Shown here in pieces: positions 54,499 to 64,000 of a stretch of DNA of 64,000 bases. The notes beneath the pieces were generated by a model. The model was not told where the DNA came from and ran no database searches. It saw only the letters and a list, made by a program, of their open reading frames with translations. Every line of letters starts with the position of its first letter. Within the stretch, counting starts at the first letter, position 1. The translations under genes were made by a program, and so were the position numbers. The DNA is from Serpula lacrymans var. lacrymans S7.9 (Eukaryota; Basidiomycota; Agaricomycetes; Boletales; Serpulaceae), in contig NW_006763298.1 of assembly GCF_000218685.1 (NCBI RefSeq), forward strand, positions 1,584,869 to 1,648,868, given 5' to 3'.

Positions 54499-55682
54499 AT
54501 GCGAACTTTCTCAGTACATGGTCCATTCGGCCTCCAATTCACGCTCCAGTCCCAAGTTCCTGGAACGCTATCAGTTGTGTACGATCAGCCCGACAGTGCT
54601 GTAATTGAGCGTACTCGCTCAGAGCCACAACATCCAAATTCAAGTTTCTCCAACCCGTTTTCTCGTCGCACTCAGAGTGAACTACTTGTCAACATTCCCG
54701 CTTCCTCCAATAATATGTCTGAATTTGATGACGACATACCGGTGAGTTAATTACACTACCCGTTAATTATAGCAATCGCTGATGAGTCTTGTAGATTCCA
54801 ACGGCTGCAGCGCCTTCTCCTGCGCCCACGGAAATTATTCCTTGTGAATTAACTCAGCCGGAGATAGTTGAAGACATTCAACGTCAAGGAATCAAAGTGC
54901 GCGACTTCGCGCATGAACCAATGCCACCCACCTCGTGTGCGCCTGAATTGTTTGATCCTTTAATGGGATGGCATACATACGAGCAAACGCTCGCAAATCC
55001 GGCTTCGGATCGTCAAGCCTTCAGTGGCAAGTCTCTATGGCGCTTGCTGCAAATGGGATGGTTATGTCGAGAGGATGAGGCAAAGCGATGGAAAGAAAAA
55101 GATAGGAAGGCACTGAAGGAACATGAGAGTCGGTCTATATATCCGTGGAAGGCTTTAAAGTTGCCACAACCTAAGAAGGAAGACTTGATCGAAGTCGCAC
55201 GCAAACGCTTTCTGGATCTCAATTCAGCGCATCTGCCTGAATCCATCAAAGTGACATCAACTAAAGCACCTAGACCTGTTTCTCCTTCCGCTCAAGATAA
55301 AAAGCGCGCTGCAGAGGATGACCCCCCAGCTCCAGCACAAGCTGGCGGTGGTACTTCCCCCCAGCTTAAAAAACGGAAAATGTCCACCGCCACACCAAAT
55401 GCGACGCCTATCTACCCTCCTACTTTCGTCAACGGGAGACCACCAAAGCAATTTCCAGCCGGCAATCCGAGCGATCCAACGCCATCTCCTCGCCATTCCA
55501 CTCCTGCAGCTCGCTCTCAGACGAATAGTGGCACATCATTACATTTTAAAGCTTCGGGAGTGTTTACTCGCCGATCCGGTTCACCATCCAAGGTGAATAA
55601 CGTCAATCCAGCAACTCCCACCGACTTCGCTTCCCAAGCTCGATCCCCATGTGATCTTGCTGTTAACTCGGCGCCCTCATAA
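54499..55682 (+). CDS. Conserved hypothetical protein, two exons, 376 aa
   Basis: Exons 54499-54741 and 54795-55682, phase 0, intron GTGAGT...CTTGTAG. After an N-terminal region with FSVHGPFGLQFTLQSQVPG and an acidic EFDDDIP, exon 2 has a helical, charged core: LTQPEIVEDIQRQGIKVRDFAHE, LFDPLMGWHTYEQTL, LWRLLQMGWLCREDEAKRWKEKDRKALKEHE. The C-terminal 130 residues are disordered (Pro/Ser/Lys-rich with KKRAAEDD and LKKRKMSTATPN), suggesting a nuclear protein. I do not recognise the family. No signal peptide. Confidence 0.7.
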
Positions 55683-56484
55683 CATCCAAGCTAAACCCAG
55701 AACTGTGATTCGGTTCTTACGCTACCTCGACGACGCCAATCGAACAGCCATGACTGGCATGATACTATCTCTATCTTGTACAATATTTGGGGTGAATCAT
55801 ATGGACCTGTGAAACTTGCTACCAAGTAAATGTACGATTCTGTAGTTTTAATCATTGCACCCTGTACTCGCCTTCTACACGACTCAATTTAGCGAAATTC
55901 CCTTACGTTCTGTTGTCAAAGACCTCGGCGGGTGCAAGTGAACAGCGGTATCAATATACCTGCTGGCACTGCTTGTACCGTTGGCATAGACTACGAGTCT
56001 TGTTATGGAGGAGAATCCGGTACATGATTACTTCTCAAGTCTTACGTGTCATAATGTTTCATGCTTTGTTCATTTGAACGCTAATATTGCCTTTGCAGAT
56101 CTTACTAGGCTATGCCAAGAAGGATCAAGTCTTGGAAAAATGCTGCGCTCACTGACATGTGCCGGATATTTATTGTAGACGCAGTCACTGCGCATGTGCA
56201 GCCAAAGTTCCCAACTGCTATTCTTGGCTGATGCTGTATTGTCGTTTTTCGAAAAACTTACCAAATATCAGAATGACTCGTGCGGCGTCACTGCTGTTCA
56301 CTTGCGCAGCCCTAGCCTGGTTCTAGCGGTGTCAAGATGTCACTAACGCCGGACATAGTAGCTGCGGTAAGTTATTATAGCATTTCTGTATAAAGTGGGA
56401 TCTCATTGAATCCTCGTCGCCAGAATACCTCCCAACAAGCACCTATTGCACTGTCTGCGCAATCTGGGGAACCTGCCACCGGCA
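55683..56484. other. Intergenic region
   Basis: About 800 bases with no gene I can support. A short protein-like island near 55940-56025 (NSGINIPAGTACTVGIDYESCYGG) has Cys spacing like a secreted protein but no continuation was found. Confidence 0.35.
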
Positions 56485-58520
56485 ATGAGAGTCTTCAACG
56501 TATTGGCTCCTCTCGGTCTCGGCGCTCTAGCTTGTGCTTCGTCCAGCAGCGACTGCCGCTGTATATACGGTGAGACCTGCTGGCCAAATACCACTCAGTT
56601 CGATCAACTGCAAGGCCAAATATCTCAGCCGCTACTTCACCCTCTCCCCCCCGCATCCCCCTGTTATCCCCCTTCTGACCCTTCTGGCAACTGCACAGCG
56701 GTCAACCAGGGCTGGGGCGATGGAAATTGGCGTTCGAGCCAAGATGGTGCTATGCAGAGTACAAACTGGGAAACCTTCACGTTCAAGAACGGCACCATCG
56801 ATGCATGCTACCTAAACACCACTATCACCAAGATATGCGAACAAGGCAGTGTGCCTGTGGTTGGCGTTGACGCTCGGGAGCCTAGTGATATCCAAGCTGC
56901 AGTGAATTTTGCGGTGGAACATAACCTCCGCCTGGTGGTAAAAAATACAGGGTACGTATTTCATCGGTTTACCCGACGCTCTCGTTGACGAATATATTGT
57001 TTGTAGACATGATTACCTGGGACGCAGCACCGCAAGAGGCTCTTTCATGATCTGGACTCACAATATGAAAAATATCACGTATAATTCTTCTTTCGTTCCG
57101 GAGGGTGCACCTGCAACTGAGTCATACGAAGGTACAGCAGTTTTTTTACCGTTTGCTGTTAGGTTTTTTCTTCTTTTTCTGAGACACGAATTTCAGCCAT
57201 CACTCTCGGTGCTGGAGTTCAATGGCATGAAGCTTACGACGCTATTCAAGCTCAGGGGCGAGTGATGGTTGGCGGAGCGTCTGCTGGAGGATCGGTAGGT
57301 GCTGCTGGCGGTTGGGTCTTGGGAGGTGGCCACAGTTCTCTTGCTCCCTCGTTTGGTCTCGGTAAACGACATTTACTTATTTACTTTCTACACTTCTGAC
57401 TCACCCGAATTCATAGGCGCCGACAATGTCGTAGAAATGGGCGTAGTACTTTCCACTGGCGAATACGTGGTTGCTAATTCGTACCAACGTCCTGATCTTT
57501 TTTGGGCTTTGCGTGGCGGCGGAGGGGGCACCTATGGTGTCGTCACTCATGTGACCTACCATACCTACCCCTCCTTCCCCGTTGCAGCCGTGTTCTTCGA
57601 GGCAAATACGACCAATACGGATGTGATGCAAACAGTGTTCACCGAGTTCACGCGAATTCACCCCGCCATCTCTGATGCAGGCTGGTCTGGTTACGCGCTC
57701 ATCAGCAGTGAGGCCATGGGATTTTTTTATATCGCCCCCAATACCTCCGTAGCCCAAGCCAACGCAACGTTCGACCCATTCTTCACTTTCGCACAGAATC
57801 TGACCTCGCAGGGTCTCATCGTTTCAAACTACACAGTCCCATTTGATTCTTGGTATTCTTGGTACACGACGCTCTTCAATACAACCGGTCAAGTCGGAGG
57901 AAACTCTCAGATCAGTTCTCGCCTGCTCCCTCGAGAGTCCTTTGAAAACAACTACGAGCAGTTGGCGAAAACGCTCTTCGCCCTTCCTGGAGGCTATAGC
58001 TGGAAGTGAGTGCATCAATCTAATTTTATCCCTCTGGTGCATAGTGCTTATTTGCGTTCTCTTAGTTTCGTGGCAGGAGGTGAAGTCTCCAGGATCGACC
58101 CTGATTCTGTCGCCGTCAATCCTGCCTGGCGCGATGCGCTTGTCGAAGTTGCCTATGGCGAGTCTTGGGACGAGGGTGCTACGTCCGGCGAAATCGACGC
58201 GCTCATCTCTCAGCTCAAACAAAGTATGGCAGCAGTCAGCGCCATCACACCCAATTCAGGGGCTTACTACAACGAGGTCAGTGTCGATCATCGATCCCTC
58301 AGCCAACTACGCAAACTGAGTTGATATCTGATCTCTGATTGCTCAATCTTCCTACTTTCAGGCTTCTTTGTACGAAGTTGATTTCCAGTATACTTTCTTT
58401 GGGGAGCACTACCCCTCGCTGTTGGCGATCAAGGACAAGTATGATCCACACCGCTTGTTTGTGGTAGCGAAGGGCGTTGGTTCTGAGGAATGGGATAGCG
58501 AGTTGAGGTGCCGGTCTTGA
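56485..58520 (+). CDS. Secreted FAD-linked oxidase (berberine-bridge-enzyme-like), six exons, 571 aa
   Basis: Exons 56485-56951, 57007-57131, 57197-57361, 57417-58005, 58066-58276, 58362-58520; 1716 nt. Signal peptide [18 protein letters not shown], then [15 protein letters not shown]-binding domain: LVVKNTGHDYLGRS, whose His is the usual covalent flavin ligand, [36 protein letters not shown] and [17 protein letters not shown]. The C-terminal BBE segment is [42 protein letters not shown]. Several N-glycosylation sites (NTT, NTS, NAT, NYT) fit secretion. Family members oxidise sugars, alcohols or secondary metabolites with O2; the substrate is unknown. Intact. Confidence 0.92.
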
Positions 58521-59419
58521 TATGGCTGGAGTGTTATTTCATGAAGGTGTTTGCTGAATTCTGATCCCAGTATTGCTTTTATATTTGGTAAATGCTTGTA
58601 TAGAAGGATATTTATTGTTCTGAGCTGCCGTATCACTCAGATATTTAAAGTTAGTCGTGTTTCTTTCTATGCCGTGACAATTGGAGGTCCCTCAATTTAG
58701 TACATTGAGGAGGCACTGCAAGGGCTGACTCGGCAATTGTCAGGGCACTGGCCAATTTGAGAGGCAGCGAAACGCCAAACTAAGGTCAGACCAAGGAGTT
58801 TTCCCCATGCCTATGTCCTGTCGGCTGCATTCATTTTCCAGTCATATGAAGCCATTTGGTTTGATGCAAAGACAGCCACGATCATGACACGATGCAGCCA
58901 AACTATATAAACCACACACGTTGTTTCGTCGCACTGTTAGTCTTTTCGTTGTGAATATTTCACACTAATAACACCCGTGTAATGCAGCATGGTACAGTCA
59001 AGGTAGATGCAGCAAGGAAACGTGGCGGAATCAAGATTGTATGGTTCACGGACTCTTTATTTTGGACGATCCTCCTACAGCAAGGTCCCAGTTCAAGTCT
59101 AGCTCTTGATCCTAGCAAGATTTCAACGGACCCTGATCTCGACGCAGATGACTGGGATAGCAACCTACCGTAGGAACTCAGTCCAACTTGAAGTGACTGG
59201 AGCTGGCTGAAATCGATATCGACGATGAGGGTGATGGTGATGAAGACGACGACTTGGCTCGTTAATCGGAGGAGGAATGGGGATAGTGGTGGTTTATCTT
59301 TCTATTTATCTCTGCTGAGTTTGCGTGTCTTAGGTTTAAAACTGATTCGTATAGTGGATATAGCACTGTACATTGTTGCTCATATATATCTGGAGTACTG
59401 TGGTCAGAAAGTTGGTGAT
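58521..59419. other. Intergenic region containing an FCP1-like gene fragment
   Basis: Apart from the fragment at 58982-59263, nothing recognised; a TATAAA motif lies at 58905-58911 upstream of it. Confidence 0.4.
58982..59263 (+). pseudogene. Fragment similar to the C-terminus of FCP1-type RNA polymerase II CTD phosphatase
   Basis: The stretch GGIKIVWFTDSL (end of the BRCT-like region) followed by LDPSKISTDPDLDADDWDS, then after a stop ELSPT and DW, and in another frame the acidic EIDIDDEGDGDEDDDLAR ending in TAA, follows the order of the basidiomycete FCP1 tail. The catalytic DxDx domain is absent and there are stops and shifts, so it is a displaced, dead 3' copy. Recognition is by pattern; moderate certainty. 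Confidence 0.45.
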
Positions 59420-60215
59420 TCAGTTGGGTGTCAGTTTGGGGCTCTTCTTGTCCAGCAATGCACAATACATCTTCCATAATTTATCCACCCCATGACCCGT
59501 TGCCTCTATAAAGACATATTCGGTATATTTCCTATCCTTCATCAGCTGATTGATCTTCTGTACGGTGCCTTCTCCGTTATGTTTCTCGATCCAGTCGAGG
59601 AAATAAGCAGTTCTGTCGTATCCAGCGTCCCATCTGTCCCCGCCTGCTGCCTGCCAGTGCGGGGGAGCATAGCCAGCATGCAACCGCACAAAATCTGAAT
59701 ACGGGTCCGGAGGACATGATAAGATTATGAGGAACTTTGTGAGAAGGCATACCTGCGATCCCCTCGATCAGTCCTCCCGGGCACTGATCCTTTCCGTTAT
59801 ACTGAAAGCAATGGACGACTTCGTGGACTAGCACACCGAGTATCTCATCCCGCGCACGATGCTCTGAGGCCTTGATATAATCAAGCGAGAAGTGGATCTC
59901 CTTATCAGTGTGTGATCCGAATGTGTACGCGACGCCGTCCATAGAACGAAGGACGAGCGTGATCAGCTTCACACTGCAACGAGCGGATTGATCCAGTCAA
60001 TGAAGATGTATGTTCAATAAACTGAAAGGGTAGATTTACTGCGTGGGGACTGTCTTTGGCGTGTAGAGATGGGTGAAGGAGGCAAGTACGGCATCTTTGA
60101 GGGCTAGCGCTGGTTGCACGTTGTCGAAGAATAAGACTGCTCCAGGATGAGAGAGATCCTCGACTCGGATGTTGAACTTGGGGAGGGTATAATGGGGGGT
60201 CACGGTAGGAGGCAT
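59420..60215 (-). CDS. Basic secretory protein-type metallopeptidase-like protein, three exons, 223 aa
   Basis: Exons (minus) 60215-60040, 59973-59753, 59694-59420; 672 nt, phases agree. Start MPPTVTPHYTLPKFNIRVEDL. The central domain VLRSMDGVAYTFGSHTDKEIHFSLDYI leads to the zinc motif HEVVHCFQ (HExxH, about residue 107), then GLIEGIADFVRLHAGYAPPHW and TAYFLDWIEKHNGEGTVQKINQLMKDRKY, the layout of plant basic secretory protein/peptidase family PF04450. No signal peptide is seen, so the fungal form may be cytosolic. A 151-bp divergent spacer separates it from the AlkB-like gene. Confidence 0.88.
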
Positions 60216-60366
60216 GGGTATACACGCTATTCTTACGCTGCGCAGGCCATCAACACAAGGAACACCAAAAGTTACTGTATACTATGTATAAGTACACCCC
60301 ATTTGGCCCGAGAAACGTGTCACTGGGAGTCAAATTCCGGGGCACTTTTCTTGAATTCGTCACTTC

Positions 60367-61482
60367 ATGTGGGTATTTTGTGGTTCTACGTTTACCACTA
60401 TCCCAATTGACACAGCTACATGTGTTGAGCATGCCAGGCCTCATAAACCACCTCCTACTCTCGGTGCTGGCGATAAAATTGGAGAGGGAGATTCTAGTCT
60501 GGTGTTGAGCATACTGCCAGATGATTTGGCGGACGTCGCATTCGAGAATATGCGCAAGGAAGTCAAGTGGAATACGATGTATCACCGAGGTATGTCGTTA
60601 TGCGCTGTACCTGATCAACATTAACATGTGGCTATCCAGGTGGGGAGGTCCCCAGATTAGTGGCAGTCGAAGGTGAAGTGGATGCAGACGGAAGGCAAGT
60701 TTCGTGTGCGTTATACATGCATTTCCTAACCTCGCACTTACTCCAGTTTCCCAATATACCGCCACCCTGCGGACGAGTCCCCTCCCCTCTCGCCTTTCTC
60801 GCCCACTGTATCACGGATTCGTGAACACGTGCAAAAGGTGCTCGATCACCCCGTTAACCACGTTCTCATCCAACACTATCGCAGCGGGGCCGACTATATT
60901 TCGGAGCATTCTGACAAGACGATCGATGTCGTGCGCGGTTCCAAAATCGTGAATGTCAGCCTGGGAGCTCAGCGTGTGATGACTCTTCGTATGAAGAAGG
61001 ATGGCGCAAAGCAACTTGAACCTCGCGATGAGAAAGGGGCGCGTCCGAGCCAAAGGATACCGCTACCACACAACTCGATGTTCGTTCTCGGTCTGGATAC
61101 GAACGCCAAGTGGCTGCACGCTGTTAACCACGATAAACGCCCGCTGCAGACCAAATCGGACGAGGAACGGTTTATGAATGGAGAGCGGATCAGTCTGACG
61201 TTTCGACATATTGGTACGTTCCTGGCCAGAGACGAGTCTGTGATCTACGGACAAGGGGCGCGAGGAAAGACAAAAGGAGATGCGAGACGTGTTGTCAACG
61301 GAACAGAGGAAGCAGCCAAGTTGATTGCAGCGTTTGGTAAAGAGAACCAGGAGAGCGAGTTTGATTGGGAGTCTGCATATGGCCAGGGGTCAGATGTGGT
61401 GCACTTTACACCAAAGAAGGAAGAAAATGGTTTATATTCCTCGGAAATGGATGGGCGTCTCGATGGGACTTGTTCGCGCTAA
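60367..61482 (+). CDS. AlkB-like 2-oxoglutarate/Fe(II) dioxygenase, three exons, 337 aa
   Basis: Exons 60367-60589, 60640-60694, 60747-61482; 1014 nt. The second intron is a GC-AG intron (AG|GCAAGT ... CTCCAG), required to give GSFPIYRHPADESPPL. Iron ligands: H147 and D149 in HSDKTID, and H217 in WLHAVNHDKR; R240 and R246 in RISLTFRHIG bind 2-oxoglutarate. ALKBH2/3-type enzymes remove alkyl groups from nucleic-acid bases; the substrate here is not known. The acidic/basic C-terminal tail (GQGARGKTKGDARRV to the TAA) is extra. Start ATG is the first in frame. Confidence 0.87.
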
Positions 61483-62144
61483 CGTTGTGTATCATTCTTA
61501 TTTCTGATCTGAAGAATGTTATTATTATTGCAGCTGCTGTAGTCAAGCAAATGTGTATCGCCGTATGCGTGGCAACGAGTGGTTGAACCGACTCTGGGAG
61601 AGCGAGAGGCGTAGCAACTTTCTTTCCCGTACCACCACCATCACTGTCTTTGACGTCGTGCAGCGCTGGCAGCTGCTCGTTATTCTCGAGCCTGTCCGCT
61701 GTGCGCATTCGTTCATTACCCGACCATCGTTGATATCTGTGCCTTCATATCCCTGTATATCAGGAGACCATATATAGCCACAAAGGGAAGCAAAAGGCCG
61801 TAAGACATAAGCGGGGGTATTCTAGCGGGTTTCCTGATTTGGAGGTGCGTGGTTGGTATTTCCAGCAAGCGTCCGCGTTGTTCCCTTGAGCGTGTTTTCG
61901 TCGCTGCTGTTCCCTTGCAGAATAGGCAAAGACACGAGGCCAGCGATAGTCCCTCTAATCGCATAACACGAGGCTCGCAGCTCTCCTGCCATCCTTATCT
62001 TACCATCCTCCTTTGCTAATAAGCACTGGCCCCATTCTCAAAAATTCTCTTATTTTTTTCTCTATACGCGACACCACGCTTGTCTACGTCCTTACGAACT
62101 CTGATTCCTCCTCTATTTCCATCATATCTTACCTTTATTAACGA
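61483..62144. other. Intergenic region
   Basis: About 660 bases; short open stretches on both strands but no splice-supported gene or domain. Pyrimidine-rich CTTATTTTTTTCTC near 62048 probably marks the downstream promoter. Confidence 0.5.
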
Positions 62145-64000
62145 ATGTCACGATTACAGCACTCTTCGTCTTCAGAGTCTCCAGCCAGCGCACCTCCTGG
62201 TGACTCTCCCATGGATAACAGAGGCTATACTTCCGAACAACCCTCGTCCTCAACTCACCCCAGAGTATCAGAAGGATCAGAGGGTTATCCATCTTGGCTT
62301 CCAAAACGTCCCCCTCCTCCAGCTCCAGCGTCTACTTACCATTCGTCAGTAAACATGTTCGAGCGTCCGCCTACCGAACAACTTTTCTCTGGTGGTCGAA
62401 AGGCGACTCCTCGCTCTGTTCGTGTCGTCAGTCTCCAAGATGCTGCACAGTCCGGAGGTCCTTTTCATCATCGTGATACGACCGACCAGACACGGGTCAC
62501 CAATCCACTGCGCTCGCGTGTATGGTCTCGCGCTACTACAGCAGGTCTCTCGCCTACCCTGTTTTCTGCTGCGAGTCGTGCGCAGGATCATCTCCCTCGC
62601 CCAAAGTTCCGCTCGACTGGTTTACATCCAGAGCTTCTTCGAAACCCTTCTCTATTCGCTCGTCTTTACTTTTACTTGCTTCCTCTTATCGCTTTTTATC
62701 ACATCCCCTTACAGACTTTTTTCGATTTCAATGCTGTATTTATATTACTGCAGTGAGTTTCATCACCCTCGCGCTCGCTCAGCGATCATCACTGACGACA
62801 CTTTCCCAGAGTTGCCAAGCATCCAAACCCTCAGGCTCCCGGCGTGCCGGGTTCAGGAAAGGATTGGGCCTTGGGCGCTGCTGCGTACATTGCTTGCTGG
62901 CTTTCATGGATCTTAGTAGTTACTCTTGTTTATGAACTGATTTACTCTTTCTACCGTCGGTGGCGAGTCAGTAAGTATCTCATCCGACCATTCATTTCTA
63001 TACATCAACTCATTTGCAACATCTAGAACGCCCGCTCATCACACCTCTTTATCTGTCCGCGTCTGCTTTCAATCTGGTATCCATGACATCCTACACCAAC
63101 TTTTGTTTCATGAACTACATCCGCTTTTCCGCCTTCTTTGGTGAAAATGGCAGCCTCCGCGATGGTATTGCCGAAACGTTTTGGTTTTACTCTCAGAACC
63201 TTCCGACTGTTGCCCTTCTCCTGCCACGCGCAGCTCTTTCTTTGGCTTTGCTTTTAGCATTCTCTTCACCCCAGTCGGATTACGTTGCACTTGTCGATGC
63301 TGGCATCAGCCCCCGAGATTCGACATTCTTTCGTCCGTCAGATGGCACGTTGACAGATTACGCCCGTGGCGTCCTCATCGCCAATGCCGCTTGGACGGCA
63401 TGGAGGACTCTTGTCCTATTTTGGAGCTGGTGAGCCACCTGCACCCCCACCTAATTCCCTATCTACACAACTGACCCTCTTGCCTCACAGGATCGGACTA
63501 TGGGTAGTTAGTGGACAGGCCTGTGCTGGATTGTGCGGGCCTCGGTACAGATGGGAGGAAGAAGATGCTGAGAAGACGATGTCGGTCTACAGCGACGCAG
63601 CATCCGAGTCGGACGCCCTTTCATGGAGCTGGAAGGCATGCACACGCATGCGCATCCACGAGGCGTACGATTTCTGTCTCACAGTCAAGCCTCCCGCGCG
63701 ATGGAACGCCGGGAAGAAGGATGTGCCTGAGCGCGAGGTCCTGGGCGTGTCCACGGCGCCAGCGTTTGAAGTAGAACAGGTCTTGGCAGCTGTCGGGTTC
63801 CCATCGGTGCCTCCTCCGGCGAGGAGGGGGATGTTGTCAGACGAGCTGTTTGAAAGGCCAAAAGCCGAAATAGGAAGTGTGCCTACACCTCCGCCGGAGT
63901 TGTCGGATATCATTCCAAAGGTTGTCAAGAGGAACTCGAAGGATAGGGAGGTGGTTGGGCCTTCTGGGCCGTTGATGGCTTTGCCGTATCCTTTTAAAGG
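62145..64000 (+). CDS. Multi-pass membrane protein, four exons visible, cut by right edge
   Basis: Exons 62145-62752, 62810-62970, 63027-63429, 63491-beyond 64000; phases 2, 1, 2 are consistent. The N-terminal 170 residues are Ser/Pro-rich and cytosolic-looking. Membrane segments: ARLYFYLLPLIAFYHIPL, GAAAYIACWLSWILVVTLVYELIY, LSASAFNLVSMTSYTNF, TVALLLPRAALSLALLLAF and LIANAAWTAWRTLVLFWSWIGLWV. After the last segment a long cytosolic tail (RYRWEEEDAEKTMSVYSDAAS, later PSVPPPARRGMLSDELFERP) continues to the edge. No transporter or enzyme motif recognised; function unknown. Confidence 0.8.

Noticed and set aside
1..64000. CRISPR arrays, rRNA genes, riboswitches, bacterial operons
   Set aside because: None seen; repeats present are LTRs, a short minisatellite and tandem gene duplications, all in a eukaryotic context.

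Overview
The window looks like a chromosome segment of a filamentous basidiomycete, probably an Agaricomycete. Genes are split by many short introns (about 45-90 nt) with GTRNGT donors, CTAAC/CTGAC-type branch sites and YAG acceptors. The gene content also fits: an NLR-type WD40 tail, a ricin-B-like beta-trefoil lectin, an F-box protein of mushroom style, tandem P450s, and Ty1/copia, Ty3/gypsy (chromovirus) and PIF/Harbinger transposons. No rRNA, CRISPR or plasmid/phage features were seen. All gene models were read by eye from frame continuity and splice motifs.

Layout. 1-1197 is the C-terminal WD40 part of a gene that starts outside the window. 1448-2389 (minus) is a five-exon lectin gene with no long open frame, assembled here exon by exon. 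3100-26640 is a dense nested transposon island. A Copia element (3107-15606) sits at the extreme 5' edge of a Gypsy LTR. That Copia was itself hit by a 228-bp TG..CA element carrying a tRNA-like sequence (6778-7005) and by a young chromovirus with identical LTRs (7928-14872). The Gypsy behind it (about 15607-21650) has an 1807-bp solo LTR in its reverse transcriptase and is truncated where it meets a Harbinger remnant (about 21650-26640). The Harbinger transposase is split by a second, inverted copy of the solo LTR (22840-25346), which itself carries a 698-bp TG..CA solo LTR.

26744-32242 (minus) holds two tandem cytochrome P450 genes; the upstream copy (30061-32242) looks intact and the downstream one shows decaying splice sites. 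From 33.6 kb on the DNA is ordinary, gene-dense and housekeeping-like: F-box (33679-35220, +), Ypp1/TTC7-like TPR protein (35539-39403, -), a conserved four-exon protein (39603-41801, +), Tom70 (42211-44641, -), Dph2 (44808-47023, -), an EOS1-like membrane protein (about 47457-49300, +), a 922-aa glycine-rich/coiled-coil protein (49650-52475, -), an unknown two-exon gene (54499-55682, +), a secreted FAD-linked oxidase (56485-58520, +), an FCP1-like fragment, a basic-secretory-protein-type metallopeptidase (59420-60215, -), an AlkB-like dioxygenase (60367-61482, +) and a membrane protein cut by the right edge (62145-64000, +).

The host genes do not form an obvious pathway cluster. The most unusual material is in the transposon island: nonsense-only C-to-T-type decay, -1 frameshift signals in both Gypsy elements, a small membrane-type ORF in a chromovirus leader, an LTR that encodes a 245-residue ORF, and a 1-kb tract of apparent gene conversion between inverted LTR copies.
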